Part shown: in pieces, positions 33,263-44,450 of the stretch
How positions within the stretch are numbered: position 1 is the stretch's first letter
How the letters are laid out: each line of letters begins with the position of its first letter
Source of the DNA: Actinomycetota bacterium
GTDB taxonomy: Bacteria > Actinomycetota > Thermoleophilia > Gaiellales > Gaiellaceae
Reading direction: 5' to 3'
Length of the DNA: 64,000 nt
Assembly (NCBI GenBank): GCA_003152275.1
Contig: PLZU01000009.1
Span: forward strand, 14,655 to 78,654
Translations under genes and position numbers: made by a program
The notes under the pieces: generated by a model
The model's input: the letters and a program-made list of their open reading frames with translations, nothing else
Database searches by the model: none
What the model was told of the DNA's origin: nothing

Positions 33263-33646
33263 CCCCGGATTGAATCAGCGCGCAACGAAAGAGACGCTGG
33301 TCGCTGTCCGAATCGTGGTCGGGCAAGCCGTGGTGGCCGTGATGGCCGTGCTTGTCACCCTGGCCATTGCCCTGCACATCGATCAGTACGGCGGCCGACG
33401 TCATGGTGTCGGTCGGCGTCGGCACAGCTGGCCTGAGGCGGCAAGCGTCGCCGCCGTGAACGTGTATGTGGCCGTACCTTCAGCGTGAATGACGCCGGAG
33501 TGGATCGACGCGGCGCGAACCCGGGCTTTACAGGGTTCTTACGTGCCCAGGAAAACAGGAGCCGGGGCAGGCAGGGCTGCGGCTCCCACACCACATCCCC
33601 GGCTCCCACAGCCGCAGACGTTCAGCCTAGCGCTTCGCAGTCTCTT
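33263..33646. other. Intergenic stretch with nested inverted repeats
   Basis: I see no supported gene. On the minus strand a His-rich stretch (GDKHGHHGHHGLPDHDSDSD, about 33290-33350) might be a relic of a metal-binding protein but has no clear ends. At 33559-33617 two inverted repeats interlock (33559-33567 with 33597-33605; 33577-33584 with 33610-33617) and GGCTCCCACA occurs twice (33581 and 33601). Confidence 0.4.
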
Positions 33647-33982
33647 TTACGTGGAGCGGACGGTGGGCAAGCCCGCACGTCGCCAGTCGAGCTTGCCGCC
33701 GCGGTACACCCGCACGTTCGTGTAGCCGAGGTGGCGCAGCTTGTCGGCGACCCGGTCGGACGAGCGGCAGAGCCACGAGCCGCAGTAGACGACGATCTCG
33801 GCGTCGAGCTCGGGGAGCAGGTCGGGCGCGAGCGCCGCGACTTCGCTCTTCGGAATGTTCACCGCGCTCGGGAGGTGCAGCCGCCGGAAGGCCGGGCGCG
33901 GAAGGGCCTCGACCACGGTGAGCTCGTCGATGCGGTCGCGCAGCTCGTCGCGCGAGATCTCCAAAGCGGGGTCAGACCCCAC
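33647..33982 (-). CDS. Rhodanese-like domain protein
   Basis: The 111-aa single rhodanese domain has substrate-loop Cys in VVYCGSWLCRSS (about residue 68) preceded by HLPSAVNIPKSEV. It may carry persulfide sulfur or act in redox work. Its first codons (GTG GGG TCT GAC CCC) are made by a palindromic repeat, so the original start may have been replaced. It follows the 87-aa membrane protein directly. Confidence 0.82.
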   Translation of the reverse strand: MGSDPALEISRDELRDRIDELTVVEALPRPAFRRLHLPSAVNIPKSEVAALAPDLLPELDAEIVVYCGSWLCRSSDRVADKLRHLGYTNVRVYRGGKLDWRRAGLPTVRST

Positions 33983-34000
33983 TCACTTGGGGTCAGACCC
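33968..34000. repeat. Two GTCAGAC-core palindromes
   Basis: GGGGTCAGACCCC (33968-33980) and GGGGTCAGACCC (33989-34000) lie 8 bp apart. They cover the end of the 87-aa gene (residues GSDPK) and the start of the rhodanese (GSDP). Related palindromes with the same core occur at 55821-55836 and 55887-55901. Confidence 0.8.
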
Positions 34001-34246
34001 TTGCATCTCGTCGATTGCCGAGCGCGCCCGCTCGTGCACCGAGCGGCGACGGGCGTCCACGCCGGGATCGGGAGCCTCCTCGTCACCGATCTCGCCGCCG
34101 GCGCGCGCCTCTGCGAGCTTCGCCTTCAGCTCGTCTGCAGGATCTGGCCCCGCACCTGGTGGAGCGACGAGCGGCTGCCGCCGAAAGACGCGATACACGG
34201 CAGCTCCGCCGGCAAGACCGGCGAGCCAGGCGTACAGGCGCTTCAC
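33983..34246 (-). CDS. Small single-helix membrane protein
   Basis: The 87-aa protein starts MKRLYAWLAGLAGGAAVYRV, a short N-terminal membrane helix, followed by a charged cytoplasmic tail rich in Ala, Glu, Asp and Arg. No family recognised. Its stop TGA is immediately followed by the rhodanese GTG. Confidence 0.6.
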   Translation of the reverse strand: MKRLYAWLAGLAGGAAVYRVFRRQPLVAPPGAGPDPADELKAKLAEARAGGEIGDEEAPDPGVDARRRSVHERARSAIDEMQGSDPK

Positions 34247-34363
34247 GCAACCGATGCTACAGTGGCCCCGCTTCCTGCCCCGTCATCGCGCCGTTCTGTC
34301 CCGAGCGGCGCAAGCAGTCGGGGCCGATTCAGACCATGGGAAGGAACGGAGGTGGTCGGGACT

Positions 34364-34822
34364 GTGACGACGTACGAGATTCTTCTGATGCTGGACCCGG
34401 AGGGCGCAGAGGCCCACCAGGACGACCTGATCGCGCGCGTGCGCGACCTCGTCGAAAAGGGTGGCGGCACGTGGCGCAGCCACGACGCATGGGGCCGCAG
34501 GCGCCTCGCATACGAGATCGCGAAGAAGCCTGAGGGCGTCTACCACCTCGTCGTGTTCGAGAGCGGCGCGGAGACACTCGACGAGATCGCCCGCGTCCTG
34601 AAGATCGACGACGGGGTCCTGCGTCACCTGGCGACCAAGCACGTCGAGGGCTCTCGGACGAGCGCCCCGCGCGACGAGTTGCCCGCACCTGCATCGGCGC
34701 CTGCACCGGCCGCTCCTGCACCCGCTCCTGCGGAACCCGAGCCCGCTGCAGAACCGGAGGCCGTTGCGGTCGCCGTCCCCGAAGCTTCAGAGTCGGACAC
34801 GAGTTCGGACGAGGAGGAGTAG
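34364..34822 (+). CDS. rpsF: 30S ribosomal protein S6
   Basis: The 152-aa protein has S6 blocks TTYEILLMLDPE, GRRRLAYEIAKKPEGVYHLV and VLKIDDGVLRHLATK. The body ends near residue 98; the last about 54 residues are an Ala/Pro/Glu-rich acidic extension not found in most S6 proteins. GTG 34364 has GGAGG at 34348-34352; it is the start that gives the normal N-terminus. It heads rpsF-ssb-rpsR-rplI. Confidence 0.93.
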   Translation: MTTYEILLMLDPEGAEAHQDDLIARVRDLVEKGGGTWRSHDAWGRRRLAYEIAKKPEGVYHLVVFESGAETLDEIARVLKIDDGVLRHLATKHVEGSRTSAPRDELPAPASAPAPAAPAPAPAEPEPAAEPEAVAVAVPEASESDTSSDEEE

Positions 34823-34826
34823 CGCT

Positions 34827-35267
34827 ATGGCAGCAAGCATCAACCGGGTCGTGCTCGTCGGCAACCTGACCCGCGACCCCGAGCTCCGGCACACGCCGGG
34901 CGGCACCCCCGTGTGCAGCCTGCGCCTCGCCGTGAACAGCCGGCGCAAGGACGAGTCGGGTCAATGGATCGACAAGCCGAACTACTTCAGCATTTCCGTC
35001 TTCGGCAATCAGGCAGAGAGCTGCGCGCAGTACCTCGCCAAGGGCCGCCCCGTGGCGATCGACGGCCGGCTCGACTGGCGCGAGTGGGAGGCGAAGGACG
35101 GCGGCGGAAAGCGCGAGTCCGTCGAGATCGTCGCCGACAGCGTCCAGTTCCTCGGCAGCCGCGGCGACGGCGACGGCGGCGGCGGCAACCAGTTCGTGCC
35201 GGCCGGCGCGGGCTCGGAGGCAAGCGCCGACTTCCCGGCTTCGACCGACGACGACATTCCGTTCTAG
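34827..35267 (+). CDS. ssb: Single-stranded DNA-binding protein
   Basis: The 146-aa protein has an OB fold ([20 protein letters not shown], then [12 protein letters not shown] and [20 protein letters not shown]), a Gly-rich linker and the acidic C-terminal tip DDDIPF that binds partner proteins. It starts 4 nt after rpsF, with GAGGAGGAG just upstream. Confidence 0.95.
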   Translation: MAASINRVVLVGNLTRDPELRHTPGGTPVCSLRLAVNSRRKDESGQWIDKPNYFSISVFGNQAESCAQYLAKGRPVAIDGRLDWREWEAKDGGGKRESVEIVADSVQFLGSRGDGDGGGGNQFVPAGAGSEASADFPASTDDDIPF

Positions 35268-35274
35268 GAGAGAC

Positions 35275-35601
35275 ATGGCACCACGCGAGAAGACAAACAC
35301 CCAGCGGAAGCGCCCCGGCGGTCCTGCTGGGGCGATCAAGCGCCGGAATTGCTACTTCTGCAAGGAGAAAGTCGCGGAGATCGACTACAAGAACGTGACC
35401 CAGCTCCGGCGCTACATCTCCGAGAAGGGGAAGATCCGCAGCCGCCGCATCACGGGCGCCTGCCGCCGCCACCAGGTGCAGGTTGCGACAGCGGTCAAGC
35501 GCGCGCGAGAGATGGCGCTCCTGCCGTACGTCGCCGAGGGTGCCGACGACCGCGAGCGCGGCGGCGGCGGCCGCGGGCGCCGCGACCGCGAGGACCGCTG
35601 A
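35275..35601 (+). CDS. rpsR: 30S ribosomal protein S18
   Basis: The 108-aa protein has the S18 core [20 protein letters not shown] and [20 protein letters not shown] with [20 protein letters not shown]. The Cys-rich (zinc-type) form is visible: Cys in NCYFC and GACRRH. The C-terminal tail is Arg/Gly-rich. Its stop overlaps the rplI start (TGATG). Confidence 0.96.
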   Translation: MAPREKTNTQRKRPGGPAGAIKRRNCYFCKEKVAEIDYKNVTQLRRYISEKGKIRSRRITGACRRHQVQVATAVKRAREMALLPYVAEGADDRERGGGGRGRRDREDR

Positions 35602-36263
35602 TGGAGGTGATCCTCCTGCGCGACGTCGAGAAGGTCGGGCTCCGCGGCGATGTCGTCTCGGTCGCGCGCGGCTATGCGCGCAACTTCCTCCTACCGCGCG
35701 GGCTCGCCGAACAGGCGACGAAAGCCCGTGTCGCGGAGATGCAGAAACGCGACGCCCAGCGGGCTCGACACGAAGCGAAAACCGCCGACGAGGCGTCTGC
35801 GATCGCCGGCACGCTCGCGAAGACCGAGCTGCGCTTCGAGGTGAAAGCCGGCCCGACCGGATCCCTCTTTGGCTCCGTGACACCAACCGACATCGCCGAC
35901 GAGCTGTGGAAGCAGGCGAAGGTGCGCGTCGACCGGCGGAAGATCGGTGTCGACAACATCAAACGGATCGGCCGCTACGAAGTGCCGATCGACCTCTTTC
36001 AGGACGTGCGCGTCGAGGTGAAGATGCTCGTCGTCCCGGAAGGAGGCGAGCTGCCCTCCGAGGACGAGCTCGCCGCGATGGAGGCCGCGGAGCTCAAGGC
36101 AGCCGAGCCGGAAGAGACCCTGCACGAAGGCCCGGCGATCGAGGAGCTCCTCCTCGAGGAGGAGGAGCCACCGCCACCGCCGGCCGACGAGGCTGCGGCG
36201 GAGGCGGAAGCCGCGCCTGAGTGGCAGGCGGACGCCGAGGCGGCGCTGCGCGAAAACGAGTGA
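35601..36263 (+). CDS. rplI: 50S ribosomal protein L9
   Basis: The 220-aa protein starts [20 protein letters not shown] with VARGYARNFLLPRGLA and has the C-domain KAGPTGSLFGSVTPTDIADE. After residue about 150 there is a 70-residue acidic, Pro/Ala-rich tail (ELLLEEEEPPPPPADEAAAE), absent in most L9 proteins. Overlaps rpsR by 1 nt. Confidence 0.95.
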   Translation: MEVILLRDVEKVGLRGDVVSVARGYARNFLLPRGLAEQATKARVAEMQKRDAQRARHEAKTADEASAIAGTLAKTELRFEVKAGPTGSLFGSVTPTDIADELWKQAKVRVDRRKIGVDNIKRIGRYEVPIDLFQDVRVEVKMLVVPEGGELPSEDELAAMEAAELKAAEPEETLHEGPAIEELLLEEEEPPPPPADEAAAEAEAAPEWQADAEAALRENE

Positions 36264-36268
36264 CGAAT

Positions 36269-36298
36269 GAGGGCGCCGCGAGGCGCCCTCGCCGTTTC
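36269..36298 (+). terminator. Terminator after rplI
   Basis: GAGGGCGCC (36269-36277) and GGCGCCCTC (36282-36290) form a 9-bp stem with a GCGA tetraloop, 5 nt after the rplI stop, followed by GCCGTTTC. Confidence 0.75.
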
Positions 36299-36300
36299 GC

Positions 36301-36372
36301 GTCCACAGGGCTCTCGAGGGCCTGTGGACTTTCGGCAGTAGTTCCCGCAGAGAGCGGGATATCTGTCCACAG
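36301..36372. promoter_or_regulatory. DnaA-box-like hairpins before dnaB
   Basis: GTCCACAGG (36301-36309) is repeated inverted as CCTGTGGAC (36321-36329), and CTGTCCACAG occurs at 36363-36372. The core TCCACA matches the end of the DnaA box (TTATCCACA), so DnaA may bind here. Evidence is pattern only. Confidence 0.4.
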
Positions 36373-36494
36373 ACCGCGCCGTCCGACGCTCCTGCAAGCA
36401 TGCGATTCCCCTGCAAATGGCGCAAAAAGACCTGTTCACAAGCGACGTGTCACCAGGTAGCGGCGAGCCCGATCTCGTGGTGAAATCAACACGC

Positions 36495-37841
36495 ATGGCG
36501 CAACTCGCTCCCGTTCCCGACAACGCTCACGTCCCGCCTCAGAACCTCGAGGCCGAGGAGTCGGTCCTCGGGGCCATGATGCTCTCCCCCGGGGCGATCG
36601 GAGCCGTCAGCGAGATCCTCGACGCGAAGGACTTCTACCGGGAGTCCCACGCGAAGATCTACCGCGGTGCCCTCGCGCTCTACGCGAAGGGCGAGCCGGT
36701 GGACGCGATCACGCTCACGGATGAGCTGGAGGAGCGGAGCGAGCTCGAGGACGTCGGCGGCCGGGTCCGCCTGCACGAGCTTGCGGCGCTCGTCCCCGCG
36801 ACCGCGAACGCCTCGCACTACGCGAGGATCGTGCGGGAAACCGCAACCCTGCGCGGCCTCATCCGCGCGGGTGGCGAGATCTCTCGCCTCGGGTGGGAAC
36901 GCCCAGGCGAGGCGGGAGATCTCGTCGATCGTGCCGAGCAGGTCATCTTCGACCTCTCGCAGCAGCGCGTCACTGGGGAGTTCACGCACATCGACCAGCT
37001 GTTGAAGGAGAGCTTCGAGCGCATCACGTCGCTGTACGAGGCCGGCGCCGACGTGACCGGGACCGCATCCGGATACCGCGACCTCGACCGCCTTACCTCC
37101 GGGTTCCAGCCCGGCAACTTGATCATCATCGCGGCCCGCCCCTCGATGGGGAAGTCGGCGCTTGCGCTCTGCATGGCGGCGAACATCGCCGTCCGCCAGA
37201 ACATCCCGGTCGGCCTCTTTACGCTCGAGATGTCGAAGTCCGAGGTGACACAGCGCCTGATGTGCAGCGAGGCGAAGGTCGAGTCGCAGCGGCTGCGCAC
37301 CGGCAAGCTCGCCCCCGACGACTGGCCGCGGCTCACCGCCGCGTGCGACAAGCTCGCGAAGGCACCGATCTACGTCGACGACACGGGCTCGATCAACATG
37401 ATGGAGATCCGCTCCAAGTCGCGCCGGCTGAAGTCGCGTCACCCCGATCTCGGGCTGATCGTCGTCGACTACCTCCAGCTGATGAGCTCGGCGGGGAACG
37501 CCGAAAACCGCGTGCAAGAGGTCTCGCAGATCTCGCGCTCGCTGAAGATCCTTGCGCGCGACCTCGACGTGCCGATCGTCGCGTTGTCGCAGCTCTCGCG
37601 CGCGGTCGAGCAGCGCACCGACAAGCGGCCGATCCTCTCCGACCTTCGTGAAAGCGGAAGTATCGAGCAGGACGCGGACCTCGTCGCGTTCATCTACCGC
37701 GACGAGTACTACAACGAGGAGTCCGACCAGCAGGGCCTCGCCGAGGTGATCCTCTCCAAGCACCGCAACGGTCCGACCGACTCGATGAAGCTCTCGTTCC
37801 TGAAGCGCTACGCGAAATTTGCGGACCTCGCTGCAGCATGA
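36495..37841 (+). CDS. dnaB: Replicative DNA helicase DnaB
   Basis: The 448-aa helicase has the N-terminal domain (PPQNLEAEESVLGAMM), a linker and a RecA-like domain with Walker A AARPSMGKSALAL, Walker B LIVVDYLQLM and the arginine-finger region LSQLSRAVEQRTDKRP, then DLRESGSIEQDADLVAFIYR. No intein. ATG 36495 starts close to the family N-terminus; ATG 36417 in frame would add 26 residues. No Shine-Dalgarno is visible at either. Confidence 0.95.
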   Translation: MAQLAPVPDNAHVPPQNLEAEESVLGAMMLSPGAIGAVSEILDAKDFYRESHAKIYRGALALYAKGEPVDAITLTDELEERSELEDVGGRVRLHELAALVPATANASHYARIVRETATLRGLIRAGGEISRLGWERPGEAGDLVDRAEQVIFDLSQQRVTGEFTHIDQLLKESFERITSLYEAGADVTGTASGYRDLDRLTSGFQPGNLIIIAARPSMGKSALALCMAANIAVRQNIPVGLFTLEMSKSEVTQRLMCSEAKVESQRLRTGKLAPDDWPRLTAACDKLAKAPIYVDDTGSINMMEIRSKSRRLKSRHPDLGLIVVDYLQLMSSAGNAENRVQEVSQISRSLKILARDLDVPIVALSQLSRAVEQRTDKRPILSDLRESGSIEQDADLVAFIYRDEYYNEESDQQGLAEVILSKHRNGPTDSMKLSFLKRYAKFADLAAA

Positions 37842-37854
37842 GGCCCTATTTACG

Positions 37855-38076
37855 ATGATACGGGGCGAACAGGTGGTGCTGATCTCGGCCCGGGCTACCT
37901 CGTTCACTGCTGTCTGCGTCGAGTGCGCCGACCTCGACGCCTCCGAGGGCTATGCGAGCTCGACGTTCGCCGGCCAGCTCGACCTTGATCTGAATCACGG
38001 CACGTTCCTCTGCCGGCGCGGCCATTCGGTGCGCGTCGAACGGGCCTCGGCGGCGATAGCCGAAACCGCCGCCTAG
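37855..38076 (+). CDS. Small zinc-ribbon-like protein
   Basis: The 73-aa protein has Cys-x2-Cys in TAVCVECADLDASEG and Cys-x3-His in GTFLCRRGHSVRVERA, spaced about 30 residues, which could bind one zinc. It lies between dnaB and purA in the same direction. No known family; it could be a small RNA- or DNA-binding protein. Confidence 0.6.
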   Translation: MIRGEQVVLISARATSFTAVCVECADLDASEGYASSTFAGQLDLDLNHGTFLCRRGHSVRVERASAAIAETAA

Positions 38077-38079
38077 ACT
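38074..38079 (+). promoter_or_regulatory. Leaderless -10 element of purA
   Basis: TAGACT, 7 nt before the purA GTG; the identical hexamer and spacing occur at purB. It overlaps the stop codon of the upstream small gene. Confidence 0.6.
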
Positions 38080-38086
38080 GTTTTCC

Positions 38087-39361
38087 GTGCCTGCGACCGT
38101 CATCGTCGGGGCGCAGTGGGGCGACGAAGGCAAGGGAAAGATCGTCGACCTGCTTGCGCAGGACTCGGACATCGTGTGCCGCTACCAGGGCGGTCCGAAC
38201 GCCGGGCACACGATCGTCGTCGGCGACGAGACGTTCAAGATCCGCGCGCTGCCGAGCGGCATCGTGCGCGGCAAGCCGTGTGTGATCGGCAACGGCTGCG
38301 TCGTCGACCCCGACGTCCTGATCGGCGAGCTCGACGAGTTCGAGCAGCGCGGCCGCTCGACCGCCCAGGTCTACGTATCGGGCAACGCGCACCTGATCAT
38401 GCCGTGGCATCTCGCGATCGACCAGGCGAGCGAACGCCGCCTCGGCCGCCTTGCGATCGGCACGACGCGCCGCGGAATCGGGCCCTGCTACGCCGACAAG
38501 GCGATGCGGCTCGGCATCCGCGTCCAAGACGTGCTCGACCCCAAGATCCTGCGGCAGAAAATCGAGGTCGCGCTCGCCGAGAAGAACCTCTGGCTCCAGC
38601 GTGTCTACGAGACGGAGCCGTTCGACCTCGAGACCGTGGCGGCGCAGTACGAGGGGTATGCGCAACGCCTGCGCCCGTACGTCACCGACACGTCGCTCTA
38701 CGTCTACAACGCGTTGCGCGACGGCAAGTTCGTGCTGTTCGAGGGCGCGCAAGCGACACTGCTCGACCTCGACCACGGCACATATCCGTTCGTGACGTCG
38801 TCCAACCCGGTCGCCTCCGCCGCCGCGACCGGGGTCGGGATCGGCGCCGGCCGGATCGACCGAGTGATCGGCGTCGCGAAGGCGTACGTCACCCGCGTCG
38901 GGGAAGGGCCGTTCCCGTCGGAGATCGAGGGGCCCGCCCAGGACACGATGCGCGAGCTCGGACATGAGTACGGCACCGTCACCGGCCGGAGCCGGCGCTG
39001 CGGCTGGCTCGACCTCGTCGCGCTCCGCTACGCCGTGCGCGTCAACGGCATCGACCAGCTCGCACTGACGAAGCTCGACGTCCTGTCGCACTTCGCCGAG
39101 GTGCCCGTCTGTGTTCGCTACACGCTGCGCGGCGGCGAGGAAACACGCGACTTCCCAGCACACCAGAGCGACTTCCATGCTGCGAAGCCCGTGCTCGAGA
39201 CGCTGGCCGGCTGGTCCGAGACGCTCGACGACTGCACGTCGGTCGACGACCTGCCCGAGGCGGCGAGGCGTTACGTCGAGTTCGTCGAGCGCGAGCTCGA
39301 CGTCGAGGTCACGCTCATCGGTACGGGCGCCGAGCGCACGAACGTCCTCACGCGCGCTTAA
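38087..39361 (+). CDS. purA: Adenylosuccinate synthetase
   Basis: The 424-aa enzyme makes adenylosuccinate from IMP, Asp and GTP. It has the P-loop VGAQWGDEGKGKIVDLLA with the catalytic Asp, NAGHTIVV, IGTTRRGIGPCYADKAMR, EGAQATLLDLDHGTYPFVTS and TGRSRRCGWLDLVALRYA. Full length. Probably leaderless from TAGACT. Its last 14 nt overlap the convergent methyltransferase gene. Confidence 0.97.
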   Translation: MPATVIVGAQWGDEGKGKIVDLLAQDSDIVCRYQGGPNAGHTIVVGDETFKIRALPSGIVRGKPCVIGNGCVVDPDVLIGELDEFEQRGRSTAQVYVSGNAHLIMPWHLAIDQASERRLGRLAIGTTRRGIGPCYADKAMRLGIRVQDVLDPKILRQKIEVALAEKNLWLQRVYETEPFDLETVAAQYEGYAQRLRPYVTDTSLYVYNALRDGKFVLFEGAQATLLDLDHGTYPFVTSSNPVASAAATGVGIGAGRIDRVIGVAKAYVTRVGEGPFPSEIEGPAQDTMRELGHEYGTVTGRSRRCGWLDLVALRYAVRVNGIDQLALTKLDVLSHFAEVPVCVRYTLRGGEETRDFPAHQSDFHAAKPVLETLAGWSETLDDCTSVDDLPEAARRYVEFVERELDVEVTLIGTGAERTNVLTRA

Positions 39362-40094
39362 CCTTCGCAGCCCACGCGCGGCCCACGAGGCTGAACGCAC
39401 CGTCGGGATCGCCGACCTGGCGGCGAAGTTCCTCGCGCGCCCGCTCGCGCTGTGCGTCATCGAGTGACGCGGCCCAGACGCCGGACGGGCCGGCTCCGTC
39501 CAGCACCGAGTCCCAGAGCTCTGCGAAGCCCGAGTAGCCGGCCTCGACCTCGAGCAGCTCGATCTCGACACTCTGGCCGAACAGGGCTTCGATCTCCTCA
39601 CGCGTTCGGAAATTCGTCAGCTGCTCAGCCGTCGGCCGGCTCGGATGGAGCGCCTGCATGGTGCGGTTGATCGCAGCGAGCATGTCCATCCCCTCGCGGT
39701 CCCACATGCACGCGGCGACGACGCCGCCCGGACGCACGACCCGTTGCATCTCGGCGATCCCCGCGGGCGCATCGCGCATGAAGGTGAGCACCAGCTGCGC
39801 GAGCGCTGCGTCGAACGACGCGTCGGGCCACGGCAGCTCTTCCGCCGGGCCCTCCTGCACGTCGACGCCGGGAAGCCGCCGGCGCAAAGCCGCGACGAAC
39901 GGAGGCGACGGATCGAGTGCGGCGACGTCCGCGCCGCGACCCACGAGCTCGGACGTCAGCGCGCCGGTGCCGGCCCCGACGTCGAGGATGCGCTGACCCG
40001 TCTCGATTCCTGCGAAGTCCGCGAACACCGGTCCGAGCCGCACTGAGAAGCGGCCCATGAAGTTGTCGTAGGCAGTGTCAGAGACGTTGAACAT
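39348..40094 (-). CDS. SAM-dependent methyltransferase (class I)
   Basis: The 248-aa protein has SAM-binding motif I ILDVGAGTGALTSEL, the acidic ALDPSP, PAEELPWPDASFDAALAQLV and VVRPGGVVAACMW. Substrate unknown (Methyltransf_11 group). AATACT lies 7 nt before the ATG. It follows mobA and overlaps it by 17 nt. Confidence 0.87.
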   Translation of the reverse strand: MFNVSDTAYDNFMGRFSVRLGPVFADFAGIETGQRILDVGAGTGALTSELVGRGADVAALDPSPPFVAALRRRLPGVDVQEGPAEELPWPDASFDAALAQLVLTFMRDAPAGIAEMQRVVRPGGVVAACMWDREGMDMLAAINRTMQALHPSRPTAEQLTNFRTREEIEALFGQSVEIELLEVEAGYSGFAELWDSVLDGAGPSGVWAASLDDAQRERAREELRRQVGDPDGAFSLVGRAWAAKVKRA

Positions 40095-40611
40095 CGTCCG
40101 GAGTATTCACGTTGATGAGCTGGCGTGCGTCAAGCTCGACGATCGCCACGTCGAGAACAGCGATCGCGTCACGCAGCGCGAGTCGGTCTTCGGCTAGGGC
40201 GAGCTCGAGCGCGGGCAGGGCAGTACGCCGGTAGGCGCCCGGTAGCGGCCCGCTCGGCGGCATCGCGACGTCACGGCACGCGTCGGCGAGCGCGAGCACC
40301 GCTGCCGCGGTCAGCAGCGGCAAGTCGACGGGAATCACCACCGCGACGTCGTGCGTGGCTGCGCGCAGCCCTGCGACGACTCCGGCGATCGGCGCGCGCA
40401 CATCGGTACCATCGTCGAGCAACTCGAACGGGAGGTCGAGCGCGTCGTCGCGCTTGCCGACCGCAAGCCGCTCGTCGCACGCCTCGCCGAGCAGACGCCA
40501 CGCACGTTCAGCGAGCGTCTGGCCGTCGAACTGCGCGAGCGCCTTCGGCGAACCGAAGCGCGTGCTCGCACCGCCGACGAGCAGCACGCCCGTCAGCGCT
40601 CGATTCGCCAC
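40078..40611 (-). CDS. mobA: Molybdenum cofactor guanylyltransferase
   Basis: The 178-aa protein has the nucleotidyltransferase start [20 protein letters not shown] and the middle [18 protein letters not shown], ending [12 protein letters not shown], as in MobA, which adds GMP to molybdopterin to form the bis-MGD-type cofactor. GTG 40611 gives the family start and overlaps the fdhD end by 19 nt, so the two are one operon for formate dehydrogenase maturation. Confidence 0.88.
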   Translation of the reverse strand: MANRALTGVLLVGGASTRFGSPKALAQFDGQTLAERAWRLLGEACDERLAVGKRDDALDLPFELLDDGTDVRAPIAGVVAGLRAATHDVAVVIPVDLPLLTAAAVLALADACRDVAMPPSGPLPGAYRRTALPALELALAEDRLALRDAIAVLDVAIVELDARQLINVNTPDDVQRL

Positions 40612-41372
40612 GCCTCGGTGTAGACGTTTGCGCTGCCGTTCCTCACGAAGCCGCAGAGCGTGATGCCGCGATCCTGCGCGAGCGAAACGGCGAGGCTCGA
40701 CGGCGCGCCGACCGCGATGAGTACCGGGCAGCCGGCGACCGCCGCTTTCTGCACGAGCTCGAACGACAGCCGGCCGCTGACACACAGCACGGCCTCGGCG
40801 AGCGGCAGGCGGTTCTCACCGAAGGCCCAGCCGATCACTTTGTCCATTGCGTTGTGACGGCCAACGTCCTCGCGGGCGCACAGGAGCTCGCCGTCGGCGG
40901 TGAAGAGGGCGGTCGCGTGCAAGCCACCGGTCGCTGCGAACGTCGCCTGCGCTTCGCGCAACCGGTCGGGCAGCTGCACGACGAGCGAGAACGGCACGCG
41001 CAGCTGCGATTCGACGCGCGCGGCTTCCACTGCGACCGCCTCGAGCGCGCCCTTCCCACAGACGCCGCACGACGACGACGTGTAGAAGTTGCGCTGCAGG
41101 CGCGCCACGTCAAACTCGGGTGCATCGACGTTGACCCTGTTGGCGGCGAGGTCGTCGGGAAGATGCGCGGCGGTCGGGCGGAGACCTTCGGACAGGCAGA
41201 AGCCGATCGCGAGCTCTTCGTCATGTCCCGGCGTCCGCATCGTCACCGCAACGGGACTGCCGCCGATGCGGATCTCGAGCGGCTCCTCGACCGCAACGTG
41301 GTCGCGCTCACTCCGTCCCTCCGGCAGCCGGACGACGTCGACCGCCGCGGCGGAGTACGGCGGAGCCTCCAT
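40593..41372 (-). CDS. fdhD: Formate dehydrogenase accessory sulfurtransferase FdhD
   Basis: The 259-aa protein has [20 protein letters not shown], the sulfur-carrying loop [32 protein letters not shown] and [20 protein letters not shown]. FdhD moves sulfur from IscS to the Mo-cofactor of formate dehydrogenase. ATG 41372 is chosen because TAAGCT sits 7 nt upstream; an ATG 33 nt further up is less likely. Formate dehydrogenases often contain selenocysteine, which fits the tRNA-Sec gene at 8992. Confidence 0.92.
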   Translation of the reverse strand: MEAPPYSAAAVDVVRLPEGRSERDHVAVEEPLEIRIGGSPVAVTMRTPGHDEELAIGFCLSEGLRPTAAHLPDDLAANRVNVDAPEFDVARLQRNFYTSSSCGVCGKGALEAVAVEAARVESQLRVPFSLVVQLPDRLREAQATFAATGGLHATALFTADGELLCAREDVGRHNAMDKVIGWAFGENRLPLAEAVLCVSGRLSFELVQKAAVAGCPVLIAVGAPSSLAVSLAQDRGITLCGFVRNGSANVYTEAWRIER

Positions 41373-41379
41373 GTGACCG

Positions 41380-41385
41380 AGCTTA
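41380..41385 (-). promoter_or_regulatory. Leaderless -10 element of fdhD
   Basis: Minus-strand TAAGCT, 7 nt before the fdhD ATG at 41372. Confidence 0.5.
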
Positions 41386-41464
41386 CGCTTCGGGTCCGGC
41401 TGCAAAGCCTGGGAGGGTTTGGCGAAACAGTGGCTGGGCTGTGCACGGCTCCGCCAAAGCCTCC

Positions 41465-41470
41465 TAGGAT
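41465..41470 (+). promoter_or_regulatory. Leaderless -10 element of purD
   Basis: TAGGAT, 7 nt before the purD GTG at 41478, in the 105-bp gap between divergent fdhD and purD. Confidence 0.55.
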
Positions 41471-41477
41471 CGGAGCC

Positions 41478-42672
<1,195 letters not shown>

Positions 42673-42680
<8 letters not shown>

Positions 42681-43080
42681 CATCGTCGTCGGCATCCTCG
42701 TCGGCTCGGAGTCGGACCGCGAGCGGATGCAGGGCGCGTTCGACCTGCTCGACAAGGAAGGCGTCGGCTACGAGTTCGACGTGCGCTCCGCGCACCGGGC
42801 TCCGGACGCTGTCGCCGAGTATGCGCGGACTGCACGTGAGCGCGGCCTGCGCGTGCTCATCTGCGGCGCGGGCCTCTCGGCGGCGCTTCCCGGTGCGGTC
42901 GCTGCGCACACCGATCTGCCCGTGATCGGCGTGCCGCTCAAGTCGAGCCTCAGCGTGCTCGACGGGCTCGACGCGCTCCTTGCGATCACGCAGATGCCGC
43001 CGGGCGTTCCCGTCGCCGCGGTCGGAGTCGACAACGCGCGCAATGCCGCTGCGCTCGCGCTGCGGATCCTCAGCGCGTAG
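42673..43080 (+). CDS. purE: N5-CAIR mutase, class I PurE
   Basis: The 135-aa protein has VGILVGSESDRERM, DVRSAHRAPDAVAEYAR, GAGLSAALPGAVAAHTDLPV and ITQMPPGVPVAAVGVDNARN. This is class I type, which normally works with PurK; purK is not in the window. It is shorter than the usual 160 aa, lacking mostly the C-terminal helix and some loops. Confidence 0.93.
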
Positions 43081-43120
43081 CTCCCTCAGCGCGTCCGAAC
43101 CTGCCGACCTGGGTCCGCTC

Positions 43121-43126
43121 TAGACT
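43121..43126 (+). promoter_or_regulatory. Leaderless -10 element of the purBCSQ operon
   Basis: TAGACT, 7 nt before the purB GTG at 43134; same as at purA. Confidence 0.6.
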
Positions 43127-43133
43127 GCACGCA

Positions 43134-44442
<1,309 letters not shown>

Positions 44443-44450
<8 letters not shown>

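Noticed and set aside
31838-33436. 532-codon plus-strand frame opposite the coiled-coil and EamA genes
   Set aside because: Arg/His-rich shadow; both minus-strand genes have signal peptides or membrane helices that make sense.
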